Of a DNA stretch of 64,000 bases, positions 37,395 through 46,655 are shown one piece after another. The DNA lies in assembly GCA_035578155.1 (NCBI GenBank), contig JAPWDM010000016.1, positions 7,979,044-8,043,043 of the forward strand. Direction: 5' to 3'. The translations under genes and the position numbers were made by a program. The notes beneath the pieces were generated by a model. That model was not told the origin of the DNA and made no database searches. It saw nothing but the letters and a program-made list of their open reading frames with translations. The stretch is from Brachynemurus nebulosus (lineage: Eukaryota; Arthropoda; Insecta; Neuroptera; Myrmeleontidae). Position 1 is the stretch's first letter. Every line of letters starts with the position of its first letter.

Positions 37395-38759
37395 AATGCT
37401 CCCTGCAAAAAACTCTCAGAATACCTCAATACATCCTTCAAAAACATTACACAATTTCAACCCAAATATTCCATAAAAAATTCTGTCGATCTCTGCAACA
37501 AATTAAATAGTCTTCACCTTTCACATAGTTCTTTCAGATTAGTTTCTTTCGACGTGTCTAATATGTTTCCAAGCGTTCCTTCTGATGAATGCATCCCGAT
37601 TATTCAAAACATTCTAAACAACAAAAATATTTCTTCACATATCCAAAAAGAACTTTTAAGCTCATTTAAAATTTGTCTTCAACAAAATTATTTCATGTTT
37701 AATAACCAAGTTTATTTACAAAATTCTGGTTTACCTATGGGCTCCCCCCTCAGCCCCCTTCTGGCAGACATCTTCATGGATAACTTAGAACATTCTATTA
37801 TAAATAATCCACTTTCAAAAAATCATATCATTTTCTGGTTTCGATATGTTGATGACATCCTGGTCGGTTTCAAAGGTACAGACAGACAGTTGGACAACTA
37901 TTTAAAATACCTCAATAGTCTTCATAAACAAATTAAATTTACCAAAGAAATAGAATCGAACAATTCCATCAATTTCCTAGATATAACTATTAATAGATCA
38001 GACACAAAATTCTCATATAAAATCTTTCGCAAACCCACATTCTCAGACACTACAATCCCCGCTGATTCACTCACTCCATTTTCTCAAAAAATAGCAGCTT
38101 ACCGATCTATGCTACATAGAGCTTTCGCTATCCCGCTATCTCCAAAAGACCGTGAAAAGGAATTATCGATCATACAACAAATAGCAGTTAACAATGGTTT
38201 TGCTCCACACATTATCCAAAAACGAATCCGTAAAAAACAAAGAAGTCTAGCCATAGAACAAATCTATCCAACTATTCTAACTAATTCGGACTCTAAACAT
38301 TATATTTCCCTCCCATATCTAGGAAACATCTCTCAAAAAATAGGCAACATGTTCTTACAATTTGATCTATATCCCGCTTATCATTCCACACATACTATTG
38401 GCCGTTTCCTTTATAACGCTAAAGAAAAATCCGACCCCATGAAGAAATGTGGAGTTTATCGTCTAGATTGTTCGGAGTGTAACGCGTCTTACATAGGTCA
38501 GACTGGTCGAACGTTCGAAACCAGATATAAGGAACATATCACTACCCAGAAACACATTTCCAACTTTGGTTTACATCTACTAGAAACAGGTCATTCGGTA
38601 AAACCCGATCAACAACCCAAAATATTACATATTTGTAAAAAAGGCCGCAAACTCAACATTTTGGAAGCCCTGGAAATCAACAAATTGAACAAAGATCCAA
38701 ACCATGTCATCTTGAATGACCAAATTGATTTAAACAAATCGCCTTTATTAAATCTATAA
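37371..38759 (+). CDS. Penelope-like reverse transcriptase with GIY-YIG endonuclease, 5'-truncated, copy 2
   Basis: The same protein as the minus-strand copy, read outward in the opposite direction (462 aa from an ATG that lies in the spacer). Its first ~8 residues ('MGIFIAGS') come from the junction, not from a PLE start. From 'NAPCKKLSEYL' on it matches copy 1, and the last 401 residues are identical. YVDD and GIY-YIG active sites are intact and there is no stop or frameshift over the whole frame. Typical PLE proteins are clearly longer at the N-terminus, so this copy is 5'-truncated at the same point as its mirror. Confidence 0.92.
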   Translation: MGIFIAGSNAPCKKLSEYLNTSFKNITQFQPKYSIKNSVDLCNKLNSLHLSHSSFRLVSFDVSNMFPSVPSDECIPIIQNILNNKNISSHIQKELLSSFKICLQQNYFMFNNQVYLQNSGLPMGSPLSPLLADIFMDNLEHSIINNPLSKNHIIFWFRYVDDILVGFKGTDRQLDNYLKYLNSLHKQIKFTKEIESNNSINFLDITINRSDTKFSYKIFRKPTFSDTTIPADSLTPFSQKIAAYRSMLHRAFAIPLSPKDREKELSIIQQIAVNNGFAPHIIQKRIRKKQRSLAIEQIYPTILTNSDSKHYISLPYLGNISQKIGNMFLQFDLYPAYHSTHTIGRFLYNAKEKSDPMKKCGVYRLDCSECNASYIGQTGRTFETRYKEHITTQKHISNFGLHLLETGHSVKPDQQPKILHICKKGRKLNILEALEINKLNKDPNHVILNDQIDLNKSPLLNL

Positions 38760-39249
38760 CACGATGCATCTCACGTTTTGTTTTCGAATAGTTTAGTTGA
38801 TAGGACCCATTTTAAAAATTTTATCCATTCCTGGTAATTGATATTTAAATAGTCTTTTTACAATATTTTTGATTTTACTTCATTTAACAAACCTTTTAGT
38901 TTAACAAAAGCAGCTACCTGCTGGGTGTAACCCCTCGTGCATATCAACAGACAGATGTCTGTATGATTTCCTTTGTTTCTGGTAATTGTCGTTCGCCGCT
39001 GTTTTCACGTGTCTGGTTTTCCCCAGTGTGCTCCGGTCAATTTAATAATATTGGACCTAACCAGTTTTTAAAAATAAATTTCGCTGTAAACTACCTTTGC
39101 AAACAATACAAAAATTTTTAATTTTATTGTATACTGTGATTGTATCTGTCTCTGTCTCTGTCTCTAGCATCCCCCACCAATGCATTATTTGCTCCGATCT
39201 ATATTATAAATAGTTTTCGCCAAAAAGAGCAATTTTTAGTTAAGTTTTT

Positions 39250-39287
39250 CACCTGATGATGGTGTAAAAGCCGAAAGTCGACTCGTG
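39250..39287 (+). ncRNA. Hammerhead-ribozyme-like motif, PLE copy 2
   Basis: The core boxes are CTGATGA (39253-39259) and GAAA (39273-39276). The flanking CAC (39250-39252) and GTG (39285-39287) can form stem I, with cleavage expected after the C at 39284. Stem III would be GTCGAC, self-complementary and too short for a monomer, which suits the dimeric hammerheads described in PLE terminal repeats. Stem II is weak: GGT with GCC, plus one extra U. I therefore call it 'like'. Related copies are at 35478-35515 (-), 49446-49483 (+) and, decayed, 49202-49239 (-). Confidence 0.5.
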
Positions 39288-39337
39288 TTTTTCTGTTATT
39301 TTGCTGTGAAAAGTGACAAAGCAACGACACCATATTT

Positions 39338-39349
39338 AAATGAAAAGCC
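39338..39349. repeat. 12-bp target-site duplication, right copy
   Basis: 'aaatgaaaagcc', identical to 35366-35377, at the point where the capsid reading frame resumes. Confidence 0.85.
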
Positions 39350-39967
39350 AATGATATTAACCGGTATTGATAAGGTAAATGTTAAAACCGCTTGGGAACG
39401 TTTATGGTCGTATGAAAAACCTGATATTTTGTCACCAGTAACTACATCTGTAATAAGATCATTGCCGTGGTACACGCTAATACATTATCCACCTAAGGAT
39501 CCCTATAAAATGAAGGGAAACTGGTATATTTCTAAATATATAACACAATGGGAATTCCATTCTCATTGCGGTATGCCACTGATTAATTACTCGTATAAAC
39601 CAAAAAATGGTCATACTAAACATTTTGAATTTCCACATTATGCTGATACAAGAAACATAGTTGGAACTACAAAAATTTTATCCGGCTTTACAACAACAGG
39701 ACAAAAAACTGGTGTACAGCTAAATCAAAATGTTATCCAAGCAACCAATGAAACAGCTACATATCGTTCATTAATTGAATCATATGGCTGTATAGAAAAT
39801 GGTTTAAATGTAAAAGAAAGTGTTGAGTGTCAACCTAGTGTTCATTTTGGTCTTATGACTGTACAATCAAATGCACCCGACGATGGCTTAGATACACCAC
39901 CTGAATTTGTTAATGCATCAGCATTTTGGCAAATTGAATCAGTTATATCAGTTTGGCAATGTTATTA
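39338..39967 (+). pseudogene. VP: Endogenous densovirus capsid gene, 3' part
   Basis: An uninterrupted frame of about 209 codons resumes exactly at the 12-bp duplication and ends at the TAA near 39965-39967. It has densovirus capsid C-terminal features ('GIDKVNVKTAWERLWSYEKP', 'LIHYPPKDPYKMKGNWYI', 'QPSVHFGLMTVQSNAP'). Sequence between 39285 and 39337 in the same open frame is PLE, so the first ~18 residues of the longest ORF are not viral. With the 5' part the preserved capsid is clearly shorter than usual ambidensovirus VP1, so some sequence may also be lost. An AATAAA at about 40008 could have served as poly-A signal. Confidence 0.92.
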
Positions 39968-40028
39968 AATCATAATATACATCATTAATATTACCAGATA
40001 TAGCACTAAATAAATGGTTTGGTTTGAC

Positions 40029-40871
40029 TTAAATGTTCGCATAGTTATTATGATTAGGTTGCAGATCGCTCCATTTTGAGTTTAAATATATTGGCGAAAC
40101 ATAAAAGCTATCAGTGGGTGTTGTAATATTTCCAAAGATTAATTCCACTAATTGCGCGACGGACGATTTTCTCGTTGACTCGTGGGATCCGAAATCATTT
40201 CCTGTAGAATTAAATGCAGAAACTTCTCCATCAAGCTGGCCTTTTCGTCGTCCGGCCGCGTCAGGTTGATCGTTACTTTGGCGTCCTGCGTTGCATAACG
40301 CCAATGATTCTCCTTGGAGATGTTGGTATCCATGATGACACTTGATGGAATTAACCGCAGTGTCATCATAAACTCCTTGGGGGAATTTTGGCGCGAATAA
40401 GAAACGCACCCGTCTGGACTCCATAAGAAAATAGTTTCCAATATTGTGTATGTGTTGCCAGAACCCCTCCTCCCCGCGGTTGAGATACTGCTTGCCGCTA
40501 TATCTCGCCACAGAGATGTTATCGAAGATGCTGCATCTACATCGGTTCTGGAAGTAGCAGCAGTCATGGAGGACGTGGAGATGCTCCCAGCCTGATTGGT
40601 AATGTTCCACAATGATAACGAACTGTCCACGGTATCTGTTAATCGTTCGTCGCGCAATTGTTTCAATAATTGTCTCGCCATCTGAACCGCTTCGGCATGG
40701 AATAACGCGGTGCAAGAGTCCACCCCTTTCAAGCGGGCCAACAAGTCCTCCCAATCCACAATTTTCGTCTTGTGTTTCATTAAGATCTCTTGGACCAGTT
40801 TCACCATGGTCGTAACGGCTTTGACGACGTCGCTCCGCTATTGTATCAATATTTTCTTTAACATTGTGTAG
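40029..40871 (-). pseudogene. NS1: Endogenous densovirus NS1 remnant (HUH nickase part), helicase missing
   Basis: NS1 is the parvoviral replication initiator with an N-terminal HUH nickase and a C-terminal SF3 helicase. The minus-strand frame that includes 40754-40029 carries 'EHLHVLHDC' (the H-x-H metal site) and a downstream 'CRC', as in densoviruses. 'FWQHIHNIGNYFLME' follows, with a candidate catalytic Tyr; the Lys usual after it is not seen. Upstream the frame stays open to at least 40871, but the better NS1-like N-terminal sequence there is in the other frame, suggesting a frameshift near 40620. No Walker A motif is present in either frame, and only about 60 bp separate the end from the VP stop, so the helicase is deleted. 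Confidence 0.82.
40148..40807 (-). pseudogene. Densovirus overlapping NS frame (NS2 and/or NS1 N-terminus)
   Basis: A 219-codon frame opens at an ATG (40807) and overlaps the NS1 remnant almost completely. Its first ~60 residues ('WEDLLARLKGVDSCTALFHA', 'MARQLLKQLRDERL') look like genuine non-structural protein sequence. Ambisense densoviruses encode NS2 in a frame overlapping NS1, so this may be NS2. It may instead hold the true NS1 N-terminus, with the frame changing just before the HUH motif. I cannot separate the two without alignment. Confidence 0.6.
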
Positions 40872-40976
40872 TTCAACGTAAAAAATTTCTGAAACGATTG
40901 CGGAGTATTGAAATTACAAATCAAGGCTAAACGTATAACTATATCTATAGGAAATTTAAAGGATTTTTCGGGAAGG
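40872..40976. other. NS-side edge of the densovirus insert
   Basis: No hairpin or NS3-like frame is seen before gypsy pol begins near 40977. The second terminal repeat of the virus is therefore missing here. Confidence 0.6.
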
Positions 40977-41990
40977 AGAATAGCTTGGTTGAATTATAAC
41001 TTGTTTTAATAATTGGTCAATTTGTCTCCTAACCTCCTCTTTATGAATTTTTGGATAGCGATACGATTTTGTGTGTATAGGAATGTCGTCTTTAGTAATG
41101 ATACGGTGTTTGATTTCATTCGTAAAAGTCAGGTCTTGTCCTTCGCGATAGAAAATATCGTCAAACTGTTTACAAAGGCTAATAATTTTGGACCGTTTTT
41201 CTCTATTTAAATGATCGACTCGAATTAAATTGTCGATGCTATTACAAAAGCTACTTGTTTGTGAATTAATTTGGTTTTCCTTAAATTGAACTAATTCGTG
41301 ATTTAGAATTTCTGCCTTAATCGGTTGTTCTATAAAAAGAATTTGTTTATCGTTTGTTAAATTTATGAGTGTACAAATGAAGCGCCAGTCGTTTGCTTTA
41401 TAGATACCTTCGGGTATCAGAAGTTTATTGTCAATGAAAATATTTTTTAAAATAAATTCTCCTGATTGGATATCGACCGGTAATTTAACTATCATTTTTG
41501 AAAAAGGTTGTAATATAAATTTTCCAGACATAAAATTTGGTTTTGATAATAATTTTAATGTAGCGTTTTTTGTTTTCAAAATTTGATTAACAACGTCAAT
41601 CTTTGCGTTAATCTTTTTCAAAATGTCTAAGCCGATTAGACCGTCAAAATATTGATGGAATTGAAAAATTAGGAAATCGATCGTATCGTTTGGTTGTCTA
41701 CATTCCTTAAACATAGATAAAGTTATTTTTTTTCTTTAAGTGATAGGTGTTCAATACTGCTTTGATTTCTATTGGTGTAATTTCTTCGCAATAATTTAGA
41801 TCCACGTGTTCCGGGTTTATAAATGAATTTGAAGCGCCAGTGTCAATAAGGAATTTTAGGTACTTGCCGGATGGGGATTGAATATGTATATAAGGAAGTG
41901 TGTTGCCGTGGGTGTTCAGGTCTAGGTAACCAAATTGTGGTCCCAGGTTGATTGAAAATTTGAATCGTCTAGTTCGTATTCAAAACTGAC
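40977..41990 (-). pseudogene. pol: Gypsy pol, protease and start of reverse transcriptase
   Basis: The retropepsin active site 'DTGAS' is at 41843-41829 within 'YLKFLIDTGASNSFINPEHV'. After a small frameshift near 41715, the frame 41714-40956 continues with the flap and C-terminal block ('DGLIGLDILKKINAKID'), a linker, and the first RT residues ('YPKIHKEEVRRQIDQLLKQ', then 'IIQPSYSP'). At 'PSYSP' the similarity ends, exactly where gypsy RTs go on with 'W.SP'. The rest of RT, including its catalytic YxDD, and the RNase H are absent. The next pol residues appear 7 kb away at 34026, after the densovirus. Confidence 0.9.
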
Positions 41991-41999
41991 AACGGACAT

Positions 42000-43160
42000 A
42001 GGATTCGTATTGTTTTCGTTGTCTTGTTTGTCATATACGTCGATATTTTCAGTAGTAACAGCGTTTACAGTTTCAAAGCCGTCTAAATTTTGGAAATTTT
42101 GTTGTTCGTTATTATTTTCTTTCTATATAATTCTTCACTAACAAAAGTTGGTTTAGACATAGGGGCGAATACACGATTACTATTAGAATTATATTGCTGT
42201 GTTCGTGGTTGTGCCTTAATACTTAATCTATTACTTTCTATCTCCATAGGTTCAGGTTTTGGAGGGAATTGTTGCAGAGGGAATCTGGAAATTGATTGTG
42301 AATTTGTTGTCGGTTTAAACGTAAATTGTCTTTGTACCATTTGTGGTCTATAGTTCGTTTGTTGCGGAATAAATGTACGATGTTGTGATTGGTTTGGAAG
42401 TAACCGATTGTTACTAGAATTGTGATGCTGAACTATTGGTTTTAGTTTATTAACTATGTTTGGGGTTTGCGATTTGGTATAGTAAATATTTTGCTCTTTT
42501 ATACAAAAGCTGAAGGCTTCTGATAATGTGCTTGGTTTCATTGCGCGAATGGTGGATCCTAAAGGTTCCCTTAATCCCGATAGGAAAACATTCAAACACA
42601 TTTCACTATATAAACTTAGTTTGGAAGCTCGAACATCTCCATTCTTTTCATGTATTTTAACATGATTTGATATTGTTCGATAAAATTTCTTTTCTGCTAC
42701 TGTAGAATGTCTCAACAGTTTGATTACCTTGTCTAAGGTTATGTAAATCTTTAATTAGACTGATTTCATTTCTCTTTCTCTCTCAAAGGAGAAGTTTGCC
42801 ATAACTAGTTCCGTTAACATCAGGAATGAGACTTAAAATTTCTTCTACATTGTTTATAAAATCACACAATAAGCGTGTATTACCATCGAAGGTTGGTAAA
42901 TCTTTAATGGCATCTGGGATTCTTAAAGCATTAAAGACTTCACTAGGCGTTGCCATTGTTAAATTATTTGAAATATTATTTGTATTATTTAGATTAATTG
43001 TGTTTTCGTTTAAATTAATTGGATTGAGATTTTCAAAATTTGCGTAAAAATTATTTACAGAATTACTTAATTCAACACTATTTCCGTATTCTGCGGCGTT
43101 ACTAGTGTTGGGGTGGTTTTGGATTTCAACACCGTTCCCGTTTATTGCGTCGTCAAAGGT
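42000..43160 (-). pseudogene. gag: Gypsy gag, disrupted
   Basis: Gag forms the particle that packages the element RNA. An ATG at 42956-42954 opens 'ATPSEVFNALRIPDAIKDLP', the typical errantivirus gag start. The same frame is open for about 65 more codons upstream with an Asn-rich sequence, so the true start is uncertain. A stop near 42805 and a frameshift precede the block 42715-42083 ('SLYSEMCLNVFLSGLREPLG', capsid C-terminal region, then a Gln/Pro/Asn-rich tail). No zinc knuckle is visible, as often in gypsy. The upstream side ends abruptly at a LINE near 43165, so 5' leader and 5' LTR are missing. Confidence 0.85.
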
Positions 43161-43164
43161 GTTG

Positions 43165-45285
43165 GGAGAAGAGTTTCGCTTATTATGAACTTTCCATCTA
43201 TTCTTACCCCGACATTATTCCAATTCAATTTTCTAAAAATATCTTCCAGCACTGCGTTGAACAAGAGAGGTGATAAAGGGTCTCTTTGCTTCACTCCTTT
43301 CTCCACCTTAAAATAGGATCCTGTTTTGTCCAGTACAATACGAGCTTTGCCGTTATCATATATAGCTTTTAATATTCGTATATATTCCTATTCAATACCT
43401 TGATTTATTAACGTGTCGTACAGATATTCATGACTCATTGAATCAAATGCCTTAGCGAAGTCTACAAATACAAAATATATTTTTATATTATATTCTTGAC
43501 TTTTCTCAACTATTTGGGTTAGCGTTTGTAGATGATCAATTGTTGAAAAGTTACTTCGAAATCCTGCTTGCTCATATGTTTGATTTTCGTTCAGCGTTGT
43601 TCGTAATCTATTATACATAATTTTCATAAATACTTTATATATTGTACTGGATAAACTTATTGGTCTGTAGTTATTTATATTGGCCAAATCTCCTTTTTTG
43701 TGTAACAGAATAATATCGGAATTTAACCACTGTGATGGAATGTTCTGTTCATTTAATACTTTATTAAACAGTTGCAGTAATGGATCTATTAAAACATATT
43801 TTCCATATTTAAGTATTTCGTTAGTAATGCCGTCGGACCCCGGGGCTTTATTCTCTTTCAAATCAACAGTAACGTTTTCCAATTCACATCTAATAACTGT
43901 TGGAATTTGATTTCCGCTTTTTATCTTTAAAATTTGATCCATATGGGAATTATTTATTGGACTTTTATATAAGTCAGTAAAGAACTCAATCGCTGTTTCG
44001 ATGATTTCTTTTCGATCGTAGTGCTTCTTTTTACTGCTTTTTATTTTTGGTATCCATGGTTTACCAGTTGAGATATCCTTTTTGATTTGTTTAATAGATC
44101 CAGATGTGTTTAATATATTTTGTATTATTTTTGTGTTAAAATTCCTAAGATCCTTTTTAATGCTTTTTCTTGTCAGTTTTTTTATTTCTGCAAACTCAAT
44201 TTTTTGAACGCTACTTTTATTTCTTGTAAGTTTCATTTTTTCCCTTTTGTCAATTAAGTTTTTTGTTTCTGCACTAAGTTTATTTTCAGTCCTATTTGAA
44301 TCGCTCAATTTTTTGTGTATCTTCTCAGCGGCTTCATTTATTTTCTTCGTTATCATATTGTTTAAAGTTTGTGTATCTTTTATATTGTGCATTTCTTCAG
44401 TACTTCCAAAACTAATTTCAAGTTCTTTAACGAACTGTTCTTTAACTTCTTGCCCAATAAGTTGTTGGGTAAAATTGTTCTTTCTTATCTTAAAGGGACA
44501 GGCTTTTTATTTGGAATACGTATAGTTGCTATAATAATTCTATGATCTGTATTAAATTTAAAGTTTCTTTTAATATCTAAACTTACAAATTTGCTTTTAT
44601 CCTTAGCAATAAAGTAATCAATTTCATTTTTTACTAGACCGTTAGGATAAATCCAAGTCCATTTTCGTGCATTTCGTTTTTTGAAGAAAGTATTTATCAC
44701 TTTAAAATTGTTTTCTTGACAAAATCTCACCATTCTTGTTCCCCGATCGTTTCTTTTTCCATATCCGTAAGGTCCTATTGTAAACTGTTCTCCTAAATTT
44801 CTGTATCCTATTTAACTGTTAAAATCACCACGTATAATTAAATTAAAACAGTTTTTGGTTTGAATTGCAGTTGTGAGGGAATTATAAAATTCTTCAATTT
44901 CTTCGTCACTTGAATCCGTTGTTAGTGCATAAACTTGTATTAAAACTAGTGTTTCTTTGCTACACGCTATTTCAAGTAAAGCGATCCTTTCGTTTATACC
45001 CTCAAATGATTTTATTTGATTTTTTAAATTGCTTTTTACAATAAAACCTACTCCTTTTTGGTCCTTAGTTGTATCATAGTGATATAAGATAAATCCATTT
45101 TTTCTTTCACTTAATTTTTCATAGCCTCGTCTAGTTTCCGATATGCCTAATATGTCAACATTTGTTTCCAACAATGCATTTTCAAGTTCTAGAATCCTTT
45201 CTTCATCTTTAAGTGTTCTTACGTTGAGAGTTGCAATATTTAATTCATTTGGGAGGTTTTGATCTAATACCCTCTTGGTGATCAA
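43165..45285 (-). pseudogene. LINE ORF2, APE endonuclease and RT (RTE-like)
   Basis: Target-primed retrotransposition enzyme. APE domain at 45285-44485: 'IATLNVRTLKDEERILELE', 'ILGISETRRG', 'RGDFNS', then after frameshifts 'TRMVRFCQENNFKVINTFFK' and 'RKWTWIYPNG'. RT at 44392-43165: 'NKAPGSDGITNEILKYGK', 'LANINNYRPISLSSTIYKVF', 'QAGFRSNFSTIDHLQTL', 'YFVFVDFAKAFDSMSHEYLY'. After a stop near 43388 comes 'GVKQRDPLSPLLFNAVLED'. The catalytic YxDD block and everything after it are missing at the junction with gypsy gag. The combination points to the RTE/L1 side of LINEs; RTE is my best guess. Confidence 0.85.
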
Positions 45286-45591
45286 CCGTTCTGAGTGATT
45301 GATATTATTGTTGTCTTTTGTACAAGTATCCGTGTTGTATTCAGTATTCGAGTTCCAGTTGTGTTGCTCATTCTTCTTAAATGTGGGTACAGCTTCGTAT
45401 CTTTTTCATTCTGTTGCACCATATTCCTGATTTTGATCAGTAGATGATTTCTCAGAATCGCTAATTGTAGATTCTTTCGCTTTTCCTATCATGAAATTAC
45501 TAATTTTTCCATAATTTGATACTGATTCACTTCCTGTTCGATGCCTTTTTACTTTCGATATTATTTTTCTAGGTGATTTATGACGTGGTGA

Positions 45592-46269
45592 CTACATATT
45601 GACTATACTATCACTTACTGGTGATGATGATAGCTGTCGCTTAAATTCTTTTTGTTTTGGTTTATTTTGTAAATCTTTCTTTTGACTTGTATTTTGTTTT
45701 ATTATTCCTTTATCGTATCGAATTATGGCAGTATTTCCTAGTTTTTGCTGTTCTATTTGTTTCGCTCTTAATTCTTTCCTGATTTTGAGAACTTTTGGTG
45801 AGAAATCTTCTGTTATATAAACACCATTTTTTAATTTATTCTTGTTTTTTAATGTTATTAGTTTTTTCCGCCATGCCACTAGGCCTACCGCAATTGGAGG
45901 AATTGTATTTTCTTTTCTGACCCCTATACGTCTCACAAAATCGACATCTTGTTCACTTATATCCACAATAGTTTTAAGTACATTAAAAACGACTTGTTCT
46001 AACGCAAAGAAATTTTTTTCCATTTCTTCAACTCCATGTAAAATAATATTTTTCCTTTTAATTTAACGCTCTAAGTAATCTAATCGTTTTTCATGTTCTT
46101 GTTGTTTATCATCAATTTGCTGTTGTTTTACTTTTAGTTGGTCAAATTGATCATTAATGTTTTTTATAATGGCATCTGTAATCGATTTTGTTTGTTCCGC
46201 GAATTCATGTCTTAAATTCTGTATTTCCATTTTTATTTCATTATACTGCTTTGTTAGTTCGTCACTCAT
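45592..46269 (-). pseudogene. LINE ORF1, L1-like coiled-coil RNA-binding protein
   Basis: The start block 46269-46063 ('MSDELTKQYNEIKMEIQNLR' onward) is a heptad-rich coiled coil. After a stop or frameshift at about 46060-46025, the block 46023-45592 carries an RRM-like part ('VDISEQDVDFVRRIGVR') and the C-terminal nucleic-acid-binding part ('GVYITEDFSPKVLKIRKELR', 'IIRYDKGI'). The layout is the one known as transposase 22 or L1 ORF1p. These proteins trimerise through the coiled coil and chaperone the LINE RNA. It lies about 300 bp upstream of the APE-RT ORF on the same strand, so the two belong to one element. L1-type ORF1 with RTE-like ORF2 is not the textbook combination. Confidence 0.8.
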
Positions 46270-46655
46270 TTTGTTAAATTTAAAATTTTAGGAAAATATT
46301 AATTTCTATATTTGAAATAATTCTGGTATTCTTAAAACGATTTAATTATATATTATGCACGTTTTTTCTTAAAACGAGTAAACTATTTTTTATTTTATTT
46401 AAAATAATTATGTAACTTGTATGTACCTATTTTATAAGTAATATTTAATTTTAGTTATTTATTTTAATTAAATGGCAGTTTTAATCAATTTTAAATGTAG
46501 ATATTTCACTTTAAATAAAATTTCTTATCGTTTTATTATTTTATAATGCGTACAGTTTATAATTTTGGCATTCGAAGTTCTAGTTTAACACTATTTCTTT
46601 TTAAATAACACAATTTTGAAAGCACTTATTTACACGATGTGTTACTCTATAACAG
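46270..46655. other. LINE 5' region and junction with BEL/Pao
   Basis: A+T-rich sequence without ORF. It probably contains the LINE 5' UTR. The BEL integrase frame stops matching near 46655. Confidence 0.5.

Larger units (their letters stand above)
35378..39337. mobile_element. Head-to-head pair of 5'-truncated Penelope-like elements (giant palindrome)
   Basis: Arms at 35426-37370 and 37395-39339 (about 1945 bp each) are inverted copies about a 24-bp spacer; every position p pairs with 74765-p. The encoded 401-residue proteins are identical. The left arm has about 45 bp more PLE 3' sequence (to about 35385), also present at 49540-49575, while the right arm stops at the duplication. One 12-bp duplication flanks the pair, so it most likely inserted as one event. 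PLEs are known for inverted and tandem arrangements. An assembly fold-back is a real alternative for such perfect symmetry, though the asymmetric ends argue against a simple one. Confidence 0.88.

Noticed and set aside
36006..38759. Homing endonuclease or UvrC-like repair gene
   Set aside because: The GIY-YIG motif is fused to a reverse transcriptase with YVDD and flanked by PLE ends, so it belongs to a Penelope-like element.
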